Made by a program: the position numbers and the translations under genes. The notes under the pieces are model-generated. The model was not told the DNA's origin and made no database searches. It saw only the letters and a program-made list of their open reading frames with translations. Positions 8,686-16,183 of a stretch of 55,767 nt of DNA are shown here, piece after piece (position 1 is the first letter of the stretch; each line of letters opens with the position of its first letter). Source of the DNA: Acidimicrobiaceae bacterium. Its GTDB lineage: Bacteria; Actinomycetota; Acidimicrobiia; Acidimicrobiales; Aldehydirespiratoraceae. The stretch is taken from NCBI GenBank assembly GCA_028819505.1, contig JAPPLH010000161.1, positions 3,529-59,295 on the forward strand, read 5' to 3'.

Positions 8686-9057
8686 TCATGGGAAGATGCT
8701 GCGCAGGGCGGTCCACAGCAGGATCAGGCCCGAGACGGCGATCGGCACGGGGACGGCCAGGACCAGCGTCCAGGTCAGATACCGGACCCATGCGGGCCGG
8801 TCGGAGAAGCGTCGCTGGTGGAATGCGGCGTCCAGGTTCTCGGCCTCGACGTCTGGCCGCTCCAGTCCGAGCACCTCAGCAGCAAGGTCGGCGACCTCGG
8901 CCCGGACCACCAGCGTGGCGAGGCGGTAGGTGATGTGGTGCGGGGCGACCTCGGATGCCGGGTCCACCAGCACGGTGGCCTCGTAGCCCGCCTCGCGCAG
9001 CCGGGCTGCAGCCACCTCGGCCTCCCAGCGGCTGGAGTACTCGGCGATGGGCACCAT
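8686..9057 (-). CDS. DUF2007-like protein with C-terminal membrane helix
   Basis: A 123-residue protein. The N-terminal half, MVPIAEYSSRWEAEVAAARL, is a ferredoxin-like pattern seen in DUF2007 proteins: compare two positions, exchange a short hydrophobic segment, end in LLVxxEDAEEA-like sequence (here LVVRAEVADLAAEVLG). One membrane helix near the C-terminus (YLTWTLVLAVPVPIAVSGLI) anchors it. The start was chosen at ATG 9057, where DUF2007-like sequence begins; the frame stays open upstream but that part is antisense to the ABC gene. Function unknown. Confidence 0.7.
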   Translation of the reverse strand: MVPIAEYSSRWEAEVAAARLREAGYEATVLVDPASEVAPHHITYRLATLVVRAEVADLAAEVLGLERPDVEAENLDAAFHQRRFSDRPAWVRYLTWTLVLAVPVPIAVSGLILLWTALRSIFP

Positions 9058-9104
9058 GCCCGGCAGCGGCCTCACCCCCTTATCGTGCCCGCTCCAGCCT
9101 CGGA

Positions 9105-9110
9105 TAGCGT
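9105..9110 (+). promoter_or_regulatory. -10-like TAGCGT, leaderless start of ABC operon
   Basis: TANNNT hexamer with a 7-nt gap to ATG 9118. It is the same hexamer and gap as in front of the MFS gene at 2325. Confidence 0.5.
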
Positions 9111-9117
9111 GCCGCGC

Positions 9118-10062
9118 ATGGGTCCGGCCGCAACCGTCAGCGAACTCGTCAAGGACTACGGCGCGGTTCGGGCCGTCGACGGCGTGTCGTTCGAGGTCGA
9201 GCGGGGCGAGGTGTTCGCGCTGCTCGGGCCCAACGGCGCGGGCAAGTCCACCATCGTGGAGATCCTGGAGGGGCATCGCACCCGCACGGCGGGAACCGTG
9301 CGAGTGCTCGACACCGACCCGTCGTCGGCCGGCGCCTCCTTCCGCGACCGGATCGGCATCGTGCTGCAGTCCTCGGGCATCGACCCCGAGCTGACGGCCC
9401 GCGAGGCGATCGACTACTACGGCGCCGCCTACTCGCGTCGCGTGCCGACGGACGAGCTGATCGAGTTGGTGGAACTGGACGAGAAGGCCGACGCCCGCAT
9501 CTCCACCCTGTCGGGAGGCCAGCAGCGGCGCATCGACATGGCGCTCGGGCTGGTAGGCGACCCCGACATGGTGTTCCTGGACGAGCCGACCACCGGTTTC
9601 GACCCCGCCGCCCGGCGGAGGGGCTGGGAACTGGTCGAGCGGCTCGCCTCGCAGCAGCGGGCCGTGCTGCTCACCACTCACTACCTCGACGAGGCCGAGC
9701 ATCTGGCCGACCGGGTGGCGGTGATGTCCCAGGGCCGGATCGTGGCCGAGGGCACGCCCGCGGAGCTGAGGGCCAGGGCAGGGTCGGCGCTGATCCGCTT
9801 CGTGGTGCCCGACCGTGCCGAGCCGGTGTCGGATCTGCTCGCACCCGTCTCGGGCGACATCGTCGGCCGGGGCCGCCATGTGGAGATCACCACCGACACG
9901 CCCACAGCCGACCTGGCCCAGGTGACCGGATGGGCGGCCGAGCGGGGCTTCGAGCTCGAAGGGCTGACCGTCGCCACTCCGAGCCTCGAAGACGTCTACT
10001 TGAGCCTCGTCGCTGACGACGGCGGCGATACAGCGACGGGTGAAGGGGACGGCCAGCCTTGA
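9118..10062 (+). CDS. ABC-2 type exporter ATP-binding subunit
   Basis: A 314-residue cytoplasmic ATPase that powers the permease encoded next. Walker A GPNGAGKST, Q-loop VLQSSG, signature LSGGQQRR, Walker B MVFLDEPTTGFDP and H-loop TTHYLDEAEH are all intact. The DrrA/NatA-like layout has a C-terminal extension of about 90 residues with beta strands. The frame is open for 645 nt upstream of the ATG, but that part is a shadow of the opposite-strand gene; the ATG at 9118 begins the conserved domain. The stop overlaps the permease start, so the two are probably cotranslated. Substrate (lipid, antibiotic or polymer) is not determinable. Confidence 0.93.
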   Translation: MGPAATVSELVKDYGAVRAVDGVSFEVERGEVFALLGPNGAGKSTIVEILEGHRTRTAGTVRVLDTDPSSAGASFRDRIGIVLQSSGIDPELTAREAIDYYGAAYSRRVPTDELIELVELDEKADARISTLSGGQQRRIDMALGLVGDPDMVFLDEPTTGFDPAARRRGWELVERLASQQRAVLLTTHYLDEAEHLADRVAVMSQGRIVAEGTPAELRARAGSALIRFVVPDRAEPVSDLLAPVSGDIVGRGRHVEITTDTPTADLAQVTGWAAERGFELEGLTVATPSLEDVYLSLVADDGGDTATGEGDGQP

Positions 10063-10886
10063 GAGCCATGAGGCTGCTCTGGCGCCGCACGCGCATCCAG
10101 AACCGGATCTTCTGGCGGACACCGGTCGCGGCCTTCTTCACGCTGGTGTTCCCGATCCTGATGATGGTGCTGTTCACCGCCATCTTCGGCAACGACCCCT
10201 TCGACACCGTCTACGGCCGGGTCAGCAGCAGCCAGTTCTACACGCCCGGCCTGGCCGTGTTCGCGGCAGCGTCGTCCACCTACACCAATATCGGCATCAA
10301 CCTGGCCAGCCGGCGCGAGCTCGGCATCCTCAAGCGGGTGCGGGGCACGCCCCTGCCGCCCTGGATCTATCTCGGCGGGGTGGTGCTGTCGGCGGTGTGG
10401 ATCGCGGCGCTGGGAGTGGCCGCCATGGTCGTTCTGGGGGTCGCGGCCTACGGGGTGAACGTCGAGGCGGCCAAAGTCCCGGCCATGGTCGTCACGTTCG
10501 TGGTCGGCTCCGCGTCGTTCGCCGCGCTCGGCCTGGCGCTCTCCTCGGTGGCCCGGTCGGTGAACATGGCGGTGCCCATCGCCAACGCCACCCTGTTGCC
10601 GCTGGCCTTCATCTCCAACATCTTCGTCCCCTTCGGCACCGACACTCCCGCCTGGCTGGACCTGCTCGGGAACATCTTCCCCCTCAAACACTTCGGGCTG
10701 GCCTTCGGCGAGGCCATGAACCCGTTCTCGGATGCCCCCGCCTTCGAGTGGCACCGGCTCGGTGTTCTGCTGATCTGGCTGGCGGCCGGCGCCGCGGTGG
10801 CCGCGTGGAAGTTCAGCTGGGCGCCGCCCGTGATTGCCGGCCGGTCGTCCCGTCGCCGCCGCCGCACCCAGCCTGCGCCTGCGTAG
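10059..10886 (+). CDS. ABC-2 type transporter permease
   Basis: Integral membrane partner of the upstream ATPase, 275 residues with about six hydrophobic segments. The stretch RRELGILKRVRGTPLPPWIY is the conserved cytoplasmic coupling element of ABC-2 permeases (ELG..KRLR.TPL). The TTG start at 10059 overlaps the ATPase stop; ATG 10068, three codons further, is an alternative. The C-terminal tail is basic. Confidence 0.9.
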   Translation: MRAMRLLWRRTRIQNRIFWRTPVAAFFTLVFPILMMVLFTAIFGNDPFDTVYGRVSSSQFYTPGLAVFAAASSTYTNIGINLASRRELGILKRVRGTPLPPWIYLGGVVLSAVWIAALGVAAMVVLGVAAYGVNVEAAKVPAMVVTFVVGSASFAALGLALSSVARSVNMAVPIANATLLPLAFISNIFVPFGTDTPAWLDLLGNIFPLKHFGLAFGEAMNPFSDAPAFEWHRLGVLLIWLAAGAAVAAWKFSWAPPVIAGRSSRRRRRTQPAPA

Positions 10887-10889
10887 CAT
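10884..10889 (+). promoter_or_regulatory. -10-like TAGCAT, possible leaderless start of hydrolase
   Basis: The hexamer begins with the permease stop codon (TAG) and ends 6 nt before ATG 10896. Confidence 0.4.
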
Positions 10890-10895
10890 CGCCGG

Positions 10896-11804
10896 ATGGT
10901 CGGCTACGACGAATTCGGGCTGTTCGGTGAGAACGCCGCCGAGCACGGCTTGGAGTGGTCCGGCCCTCCCGCGGTGCGCCGGGAAGCGGTGGCGCTGACG
11001 TCGGGGCTGCGATTGTCGGCACTCGTGTGGGGCACCGCCGAGCCCGAACTGGTGCTGATCCACGGCGGCGCCCAGAACGCCCACACCTGGGACACGGTGG
11101 CGCTGGCTCTCGGACGGCCGCTGGTGGCGGTGGACCTGCCAGGCCACGGGCACTCCGACCACCGGCCGGCCCACGACTACTGGCCCGCCTCGATGGCTGA
11201 GGACGTGGCCGTGGCTGTGGAGACCCTGGCACCGCGGGCAGAGGCGGTGGTGGGCATGTCGCTGGGCGGGCTCACCGCCATCTGCCTGGCCGCCGACCAC
11301 CCCGGTCTGGTGCGGCGGCTGGGGATCGTGGACGTCACTCCGGGCACCGACCACAAGAAGGCAGAGCCCATCATCGCGTTCATCGACGGGCCGGAGCACT
11401 TCGACAGCTTCGAGGCCATCCTGGGACGCACCATCGAGCACAACCCCACCCGCAGCGAGCAGTCGCTGCGCCGGGGCGTGCTGCACAACGCCCACGAGAT
11501 GGACGACGGCCGCTGGACCTGGAACTACGACCCGATGCGGGACTGGAAGGCCGGCGGCGGCGCCGAGGTCGCCTTCGACGGTCTTTGGCAGAGGGTGTCG
11601 GCCATCGCGGCGCCCACGGCGCTGTGGCAGGGCGGCGCCTGGAGCGTGGTCGACGACGCCGACGTGGCCGAGTGGATGCGGCGGCTGCCCGGCACGGTCC
11701 ACGAGGTGGTCGACGGCGCCGGCCATTCGATCCAGGGCGATCGGCCCCTGGAGCTGGTCGCGCTCATCGAGGACCTGCTGGCCCGGCCCGGCGTCGCCGT
11801 CTGA
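10896..11804 (+). CDS. Alpha/beta hydrolase
   Basis: A 302-residue alpha/beta-fold hydrolase. The oxyanion region is HGGAQNAHTW, the nucleophile elbow GMSLGG, and the catalytic His sits in GAGHSIQGDRP near the C-terminus. It is of usual length and has no signal peptide. It follows the ABC permease by nine bases and shares its direction, but a -10-like hexamer at the junction may give it its own transcript. Substrate is unknown; esterase or C-C hydrolase activity is typical of the family. Confidence 0.88.
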   Translation: MVGYDEFGLFGENAAEHGLEWSGPPAVRREAVALTSGLRLSALVWGTAEPELVLIHGGAQNAHTWDTVALALGRPLVAVDLPGHGHSDHRPAHDYWPASMAEDVAVAVETLAPRAEAVVGMSLGGLTAICLAADHPGLVRRLGIVDVTPGTDHKKAEPIIAFIDGPEHFDSFEAILGRTIEHNPTRSEQSLRRGVLHNAHEMDDGRWTWNYDPMRDWKAGGGAEVAFDGLWQRVSAIAAPTALWQGGAWSVVDDADVAEWMRRLPGTVHEVVDGAGHSIQGDRPLELVALIEDLLARPGVAV

Positions 11805-11816
11805 CCCCGCTCGGAT

Positions 11817-11867
11817 CATTCTTGATGTAGTTGACCTCACCGGATCGGCACAACTACATCAAGAATG
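11817..11867. repeat. Inverted repeat with 17-bp stem, copy 1; possible bidirectional terminator
   Basis: Arms ATTCTTGATGTAGTTG and CAACTACATCAAGAAT pair perfectly, plus a flanking C-G pair, around a 17-nt loop. It lies between two convergent genes, so termination is possible, but there is no T-run. A related element is at 50325-50392. Confidence 0.8.
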
Positions 11868-11872
11868 GGTCG

Positions 11873-12652
11873 CTAGTCGGGGTCCGTGTAGCCGGACTCG
11901 TCGAAGAGGTAGCCGCCGGCGGTCATCTCCAGCCGGTGGCGGGGCCCGGGCACGGAGGCGTCGCCGGTCGCGTAGCCGGCGTCGCCGTGCCACATCGACA
12001 CCGGTCCGTGCTCCCCGGTGCCGAGCCGAGGCTCGTAGTGGCGGGGGCGGCGACGGCTCAGGCCGTCGAGCGCGCCGGCCACCGTGGGATAGCCGCTGAG
12101 GGTGTGCAGCGTCACCCACGTCGGTGCGATCAGCTCGATCTCGCCGGCGTCGCGGCGTCGGATGGCCCCGGCCGGGGTCATCCACTCGTGGTGGGTTATC
12201 TCGCCGTCGTCGACGGCCACCTCGGCCGCCGGGGCCCGGACCGCGAAGAACCAGGTGGCGAAGCGCTTGGGGGCGATCGGCGGCGGGATCCAGTACGAGA
12301 AGTGCACCAGGCTGGCCGCGTCGAGCGAGATGGCAGCCTCCTCCCGGGCCTCCCGGGCCGCGGCATTGCGAGCGGCCGTGACCAGGTCGCCGGAGCTGTC
12401 GTAGTCGCCGTCGTCGATCCGGCCCCCGGGGAACACCCACATCCCGCCGAAGGCGATGCGGGAGTTCTTGCGCAGCATCAGCGACTCCATGCCCTCGGGG
12501 CCGTCCCGCAGCACGACCACCGTGGCCGCCGGGATGGCGGGCGACTCGCCGTCCCGCTCGAACTGCTCGCGCCACTCCTCGAAGAGCAGCATCTCGCGAT
12601 CGAATGCCGTCCGGGTCCCGGCGCCGCCGTCGTGTGCGGGGGTCTGCGTCAC
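11873..12652 (-). CDS. NUDIX hydrolase (NUDT19-like)
   Basis: A 259-residue NUDIX-fold hydrolase. The domain begins with AATVVVLRD and carries an expanded Nudix box: GGRIDDGD, an insertion, then AAAREAREEAAI containing the metal-binding REAxEE core. The split box resembles NUDT7/8/19-type CoA or nucleotide-conjugate diphosphatases rather than MutT. The GTG start at 12652 overlaps the upstream CoA-transferase stop (AAGTGACG), so coupled translation is likely. That association fits action on CoA derivatives (inference). Confidence 0.85.
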   Translation of the reverse strand: MTQTPAHDGGAGTRTAFDREMLLFEEWREQFERDGESPAIPAATVVVLRDGPEGMESLMLRKNSRIAFGGMWVFPGGRIDDGDYDSSGDLVTAARNAAAREAREEAAISLDAASLVHFSYWIPPPIAPKRFATWFFAVRAPAAEVAVDDGEITHHEWMTPAGAIRRRDAGEIELIAPTWVTLHTLSGYPTVAGALDGLSRRRPRHYEPRLGTGEHGPVSMWHGDAGYATGDASVPGPRHRLEMTAGGYLFDESGYTDPD

Positions 12653-13839
12653 TTGATCACGCCGCCGGCTCTCAGTTCGTCGATCCGGTGGCCCCATCCC
12701 AGCTCTGCGAGCACTTCGTCGGTGTGCTGGCCGTGGGCGGGCGAGGACGGCTCACGCACCTCGGCCGGGGTGGCCGAGAACCGGGGGGCGGGCCGGGGCT
12801 GGCGGATCCGGCCCATGTGAGGATGGTCGTGCTCGGTGAAGATCTCGTTGTGGACGGCCTGGGCGTCGGTGGCGATGTCCTCCACGCCGAGCACCACCCC
12901 GAACGGGACCTGGTGACGGTCGAGTGCCTCCACCGCCTCGGCCAGGGGCATGGTGGCCGCGGCCGCATGGACGGCCCGGAACACGTCGCTGGTCTGGGCA
13001 CGGTTCTTCTGGCGGTCGGTCATGGTGGCCACCCGCGGGTCCGACGAGTCCACGCCGACGGCCCGGGCCATGCCGTGGAACTCGGAGTCGGTCACGGCCG
13101 CCACCACCGCGTGGCCGTCGGCGAAGGCGATGGCCCGCTGGTGAGCCGAGAACGACTGGGCGAGATGGGGCTGGTCGTTGTCCAGCGCGACCTCATGGGC
13201 TGCCGAGTCGGCGAACAGGAACCCCACCGCGGCGTCCAGCATCGCCAGCCGCACGTGCTGGCCGCCGGCGCCCCGCTCCCGGGCGAACAGGGCCGAGGTG
13301 ACGGCGTGGGCGGCGGTGTAGGCGGTGATCTTGTCGGCCGCGGCCTGGCGCAGGAAGCGGGGGGACTCGTCGTTGATGCCGGTCTGGTTGCCGACCAGCC
13401 CGGACTGGGCCTGGATGACCGAGTCGTACACCCGGCGGTGCGAGTAGGGGCCGTCGGGGCCGAACCCCGACAGCGACAGGTAGACGATGCCGGGGTTGCG
13501 GGCCGAGACCGTGTCGTAGCCGAGACCGAGGCGCTCGATCACGCCCGGCCGCATGTTCTGGACGAACACGTCGGCTCCGGCGCACAGTTCGAGGACGATG
13601 TCGCGGCCCCGAGGGTCGGTGCAGTTCACTGCGATCGAGCGCTTGCCCCGGTTGCACATCTGGAACATGGCCGATATCCCGCCGGAGGCAACCCCCACAT
13701 AGCGGCCCTGGTCGCCGTAGCCGGGCTCTTCTACCTTGACGACGTCCGCGCCCTGGTCGACCAGCAGGGCCACTGCCAAAGGACCCGTCACGGCCACCGA
13801 CATCTCGACGATGCGCACTCCGTGCAGCGGGCCGGGCAT
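12649..13839 (-). CDS. CaiB/BaiF (family III) CoA-transferase
   Basis: A 396-residue protein that moves CoA between acyl groups. It begins PLHGVRIVEMSVAVTGP and has VVKVEEPGYGDQGR, the typical N-terminal CoA-binding pattern. The catalytic-Asp region is probably RRVYDSVIQAQSG. The central and C-terminal parts (LDAAVGFLFAD, PFGVVLGVEDIATD) fit the family. The ATG at 13839 is preferred over an upstream extension of low-complexity residues. It is followed by the NUDIX gene with overlap and preceded by a SnoaL-like gene in the same direction. Role in a fatty-acid, bile-acid or steroid pathway is inferred from the neighbours. Confidence 0.9.
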   Translation of the reverse strand: MPGPLHGVRIVEMSVAVTGPLAVALLVDQGADVVKVEEPGYGDQGRYVGVASGGISAMFQMCNRGKRSIAVNCTDPRGRDIVLELCAGADVFVQNMRPGVIERLGLGYDTVSARNPGIVYLSLSGFGPDGPYSHRRVYDSVIQAQSGLVGNQTGINDESPRFLRQAAADKITAYTAAHAVTSALFARERGAGGQHVRLAMLDAAVGFLFADSAAHEVALDNDQPHLAQSFSAHQRAIAFADGHAVVAAVTDSEFHGMARAVGVDSSDPRVATMTDRQKNRAQTSDVFRAVHAAAATMPLAEAVEALDRHQVPFGVVLGVEDIATDAQAVHNEIFTEHDHPHMGRIRQPRPAPRFSATPAEVREPSSPAHGQHTDEVLAELGWGHRIDELRAGGVIK

Positions 13840-13885
13840 GACTTGTCTCGATCCTGGCGGGTCCGGAGGCCGGCGTGTGCTGGCC

Positions 13886-14335
13886 CTAGGCGGCCGGGTC
13901 GCCGCCGGTAGGCCGGGCGGGTTCGGGGACGCCGTGGAACCAGCCGGCCTCCTCAACCAGCGAGCGGCTCCGCCAGCCGTCGGGAGTGCGAACCAGCTTG
14001 TGGTGGTACCAGCCGCCGGTGGCCCACACCGGGGTGTCGGGCAGCTTCAGCGGGTTGTAGACCATGGCGGTCACCTTGGCCTCGTCGCCGTCGATGGTGA
14101 TGTCGATGTTGGAGACCAGGTGCTGCACGGCCTCGAACGTGGCCATGACTTCTGCGAGGAAGCCGACGACGGTGTCGAGGTCGCCGGCCATGCCTCCGAC
14201 CTGGGTGTAGTCGATGCGGGCGTCGGGGGTGAAGACGGTGCGGAACAGGTCCCAGTCCTGGCGGTCGACGGCCCGGGCGTAGCGGGTCAGCAGGTCGGTG
14301 ATCTCGGCCCGGTCGATCAGGCTCTGCAGGTCCAC
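13886..14335 (-). CDS. SnoaL-like (NTF2-fold) protein
   Basis: A 149-residue NTF2-like protein. DLLTRYARAVDRQDWDLFR followed by FTPDARIDY is the standard start of SnoaL_4-type domains, and VQHLVSNIDI and GWYHHKLVRTPDGWR are the later strands. Such proteins act as small hydratases, isomerases or dioxygenase-like subunits; active-site residues cannot be assigned safely. The GTG start is 6 nt after a TATCGT hexamer, divergent from the P450 gene. Confidence 0.85.
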   Translation of the reverse strand: MDLQSLIDRAEITDLLTRYARAVDRQDWDLFRTVFTPDARIDYTQVGGMAGDLDTVVGFLAEVMATFEAVQHLVSNIDITIDGDEAKVTAMVYNPLKLPDTPVWATGGWYHHKLVRTPDGWRSRSLVEEAGWFHGVPEPARPTGGDPAA

Positions 14336-14341
14336 CGCCCC

Positions 14342-14347
14342 ACGATA
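14342..14347 (-). promoter_or_regulatory. -10-like TATCGT, leaderless start of SnoaL-like gene
   Basis: TANNNT on the minus strand with a 6-nt gap to the GTG at 14335. Confidence 0.5.
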
Positions 14348-14364
14348 GGGCTGCCAGCCGCCAT

Positions 14365-14370
14365 TAGGGT
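14365..14370 (+). promoter_or_regulatory. -10-like TAGGGT, leaderless start of P450
   Basis: TANNNT with a 6-nt gap to ATG 14377. It is back-to-back with the minus-strand element at 14342-14347, so the 41-bp divergent spacer seems to hold two leaderless promoters. Confidence 0.5.
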
Positions 14371-14376
14371 GGGCGC

Positions 14377-15756
14377 ATGGCGGCCTCCGAAGCGCAGCCG
14401 GCGGGGTGTCCCCTCGATCACGGAGCGCAGCGATGCCCCGCCGCCGGTGTCGACCTGTGGGACCTCGGCCTGTTCCAGCGCCAGGAGTACCACGAGGTCA
14501 TGGAGCGGCTGCGGGAGGCCGATCCCGGCATTCACTGGGTGGACGAGGGTGACAGGGGTTCCGGCTACTGGGCCGTCACCCGCCACGCCCACGTCAAGGA
14601 GGTCAACCGGCGGGCCGACGTGTTCTCGTCCGGCCACAGCGGAGCGCAGATGCGCGATCTCGACCCGAACCGCACCGTGTCGGGCTCGGCGCGCCATCCG
14701 ACGCTGGTCGACATGGACCCGCCCCGCCACACCCGCTACCGCAGGCTGGTCAACCGGGGCTTCACCCCCCGCATGATCGGTCTGCTCGAGGACTACCTCC
14801 AGAACCGCACCGACATCATCCTGGACAATGTCGTGGAGCGGGGCCGCTGCGACTTCGTGCGCGACATCTCGGCGGAACTGCCCCTTCAGGCCGTCGCCGA
14901 CGTGATGGGCATCCCCGTTGAGGACCGGGCCAAGGTCTGCGACTGGAGCAACGCCCTGATCGGCCGCGCCGATCCCGAGTTCATCAAGACCCGCGAGGAC
15001 ATCCTGAGGGCCGCGGCCGAGCTGTTCGGCTACTCCCACGAACTCCAGACGGAGCGCCGCGGCACGCCCGCCGACGACATCATCACCACGCTGCTGGCCG
15101 CCGACGTCGACGGCGAGGCCCTGACCGAGGCCGAGTTCGACATGCTCTTCCTGCTGTTGTGCGTGGCCGGCATCGAGACCACTCGCAACGCGATCACATG
15201 GGGGATGATGGCCTTCTTCGACTTCGATGACCAGTGGGAGAAGTTCGTGTCCGACCCCGACCGCCACATGGACACTGCGGTGGAGGAGATCGTGCGTTGG
15301 GCCACCCCGGTGCTGCACTTCCGCCGCCAGGCGCTGGCCGACTACGAGCTGGGCGGGGTGAGGATCGCCGCGGGCGACAAGGTGGTCTTCTGGCACGCGG
15401 CCGCCAACCGCGACCCGCGGGCCTTCGAGGACCCGTGGCGCTTCGACATCGAGCGCACGCCCAACGACCATGTCGGTTTCGGCGGGGGCGGACCGCACTA
15501 CTGCCTGGGCGCCAGCCTGGCCCGCATGGAGATCCGCCTGATGTTCCGCGAGATCGCCCGGCGCATGCCCGACATCCGCCCGGACGGCGAGCCCGACTAC
15601 CTGCGCTCCAACTTCATCGCCGGCGTCAAGCACCTGCCGGTGGCCTACTCGCCGTCGCCGCCCTACCGCGCCGTGCCGCTGCCGCGCCTCGGTTCGGCGG
15701 CCGGCGTCTCGGGCACGGTCGGATACGGCGGCCACGTGGAGCGCGGCGCCTCCTGA
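14377..15756 (+). CDS. Cytochrome P450
   Basis: A soluble 459-residue heme monooxygenase. The I-helix has GIETTRNA, the K-helix ExxR is EEIVRW, and the heme loop FGGGGPHYCLGASLARME contains the thiolate ligand Cys376. The sequence pattern (ARHPTLVDMDPPRHTRYRRL, GGGGPHYCLG) resembles actinobacterial CYP125/CYP142-type enzymes that act on steroids or terpenoids; the substrate is inference. The neighbouring SnoaL-like and CoA-transferase genes are compatible with such a pathway. No ferredoxin gene is adjacent. Confidence 0.94.
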   Translation: MAASEAQPAGCPLDHGAQRCPAAGVDLWDLGLFQRQEYHEVMERLREADPGIHWVDEGDRGSGYWAVTRHAHVKEVNRRADVFSSGHSGAQMRDLDPNRTVSGSARHPTLVDMDPPRHTRYRRLVNRGFTPRMIGLLEDYLQNRTDIILDNVVERGRCDFVRDISAELPLQAVADVMGIPVEDRAKVCDWSNALIGRADPEFIKTREDILRAAAELFGYSHELQTERRGTPADDIITTLLAADVDGEALTEAEFDMLFLLLCVAGIETTRNAITWGMMAFFDFDDQWEKFVSDPDRHMDTAVEEIVRWATPVLHFRRQALADYELGGVRIAAGDKVVFWHAAANRDPRAFEDPWRFDIERTPNDHVGFGGGGPHYCLGASLARMEIRLMFREIARRMPDIRPDGEPDYLRSNFIAGVKHLPVAYSPSPPYRAVPLPRLGSAAGVSGTVGYGGHVERGAS

Positions 15757-15791
15757 CGCCGGGCGCCGGGGCTTGACAGGGCCGTGCGGAC

Positions 15792-15819
15792 TTGACAGGG
15801 CCACATGGGATAGTAGAAC
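15792..15819 (+). promoter_or_regulatory. Candidate sigma-70-type promoter for DUF1330 gene
   Basis: TTGACA at 15792-15797, a 16-nt spacer and TAGAAC at 15814-15819. The block CTTGACAGGGCC is present twice (from 15773 and 15791). A Shine-Dalgarno GGAAGGAG (15843-15850) follows. Confidence 0.4.
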
Positions 15820-15856
15820 TTCCCGGAAGTAGGACGGGCCGCGGAAGGAGAGCATT

Positions 15857-16147
15857 GTGGCCGTGTACTTCGTGATTGTGGACTCCGAGATCAGCGACCC
15901 CGAGGGGCTCGAGAGCGTCTCGGACTCGCTCGCCGAGATGGTCAGATCTCACGGGGGGAGGTACCTGATTCGAGGCGGGCCGATCGAGCCGAAGGGCGGA
16001 GATCTGGCGCTGAACCGCATGGCGGTGGTCGAGTTCGAGAGCATGGACCAAGTGACAGCCCTGTTCGAAGTGGACGCGTTCGTCGAGTTGCGCGAGCAGC
16101 GCAGCCGGCTTGCAGACACCAGCGCGTTCGTCGTCGAGGGCGTGTGA
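15857..16147 (+). CDS. DUF1330-like small protein
   Basis: A 96-residue alpha+beta protein with ferredoxin-like dimeric barrel features: AVYFVIVDSEISDPEGLE, a GGRYLIRGGPIEPKGG strand and VVEFESMDQVTALFE. These match the DUF1330 family, whose biochemical role is unsettled. The GTG start has a clear Shine-Dalgarno sequence 6 nt upstream, in contrast to the leaderless starts of many neighbours. The next gene starts about 36 nt downstream in the same direction, so the two may be cotranscribed. Confidence 0.8.
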   Translation: MAVYFVIVDSEISDPEGLESVSDSLAEMVRSHGGRYLIRGGPIEPKGGDLALNRMAVVEFESMDQVTALFEVDAFVELREQRSRLADTSAFVVEGV

Positions 16148-16183
16148 CGGGCGAAAGGCTCGCATCCGCCTGATCTCCCCGGG

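Noticed and set aside
8473..9117. N-terminal extension of the ABC ATPase
   Set aside because: The extension overlaps a DUF2007-like gene on the other strand and lacks ABC sequence; ATG 9118 begins the domain and has a promoter-like hexamer.
12604..13911. 435-codon plus-strand frame opposite the CoA-transferase
   Set aside because: Antisense shadow; the minus strand holds the conserved protein.
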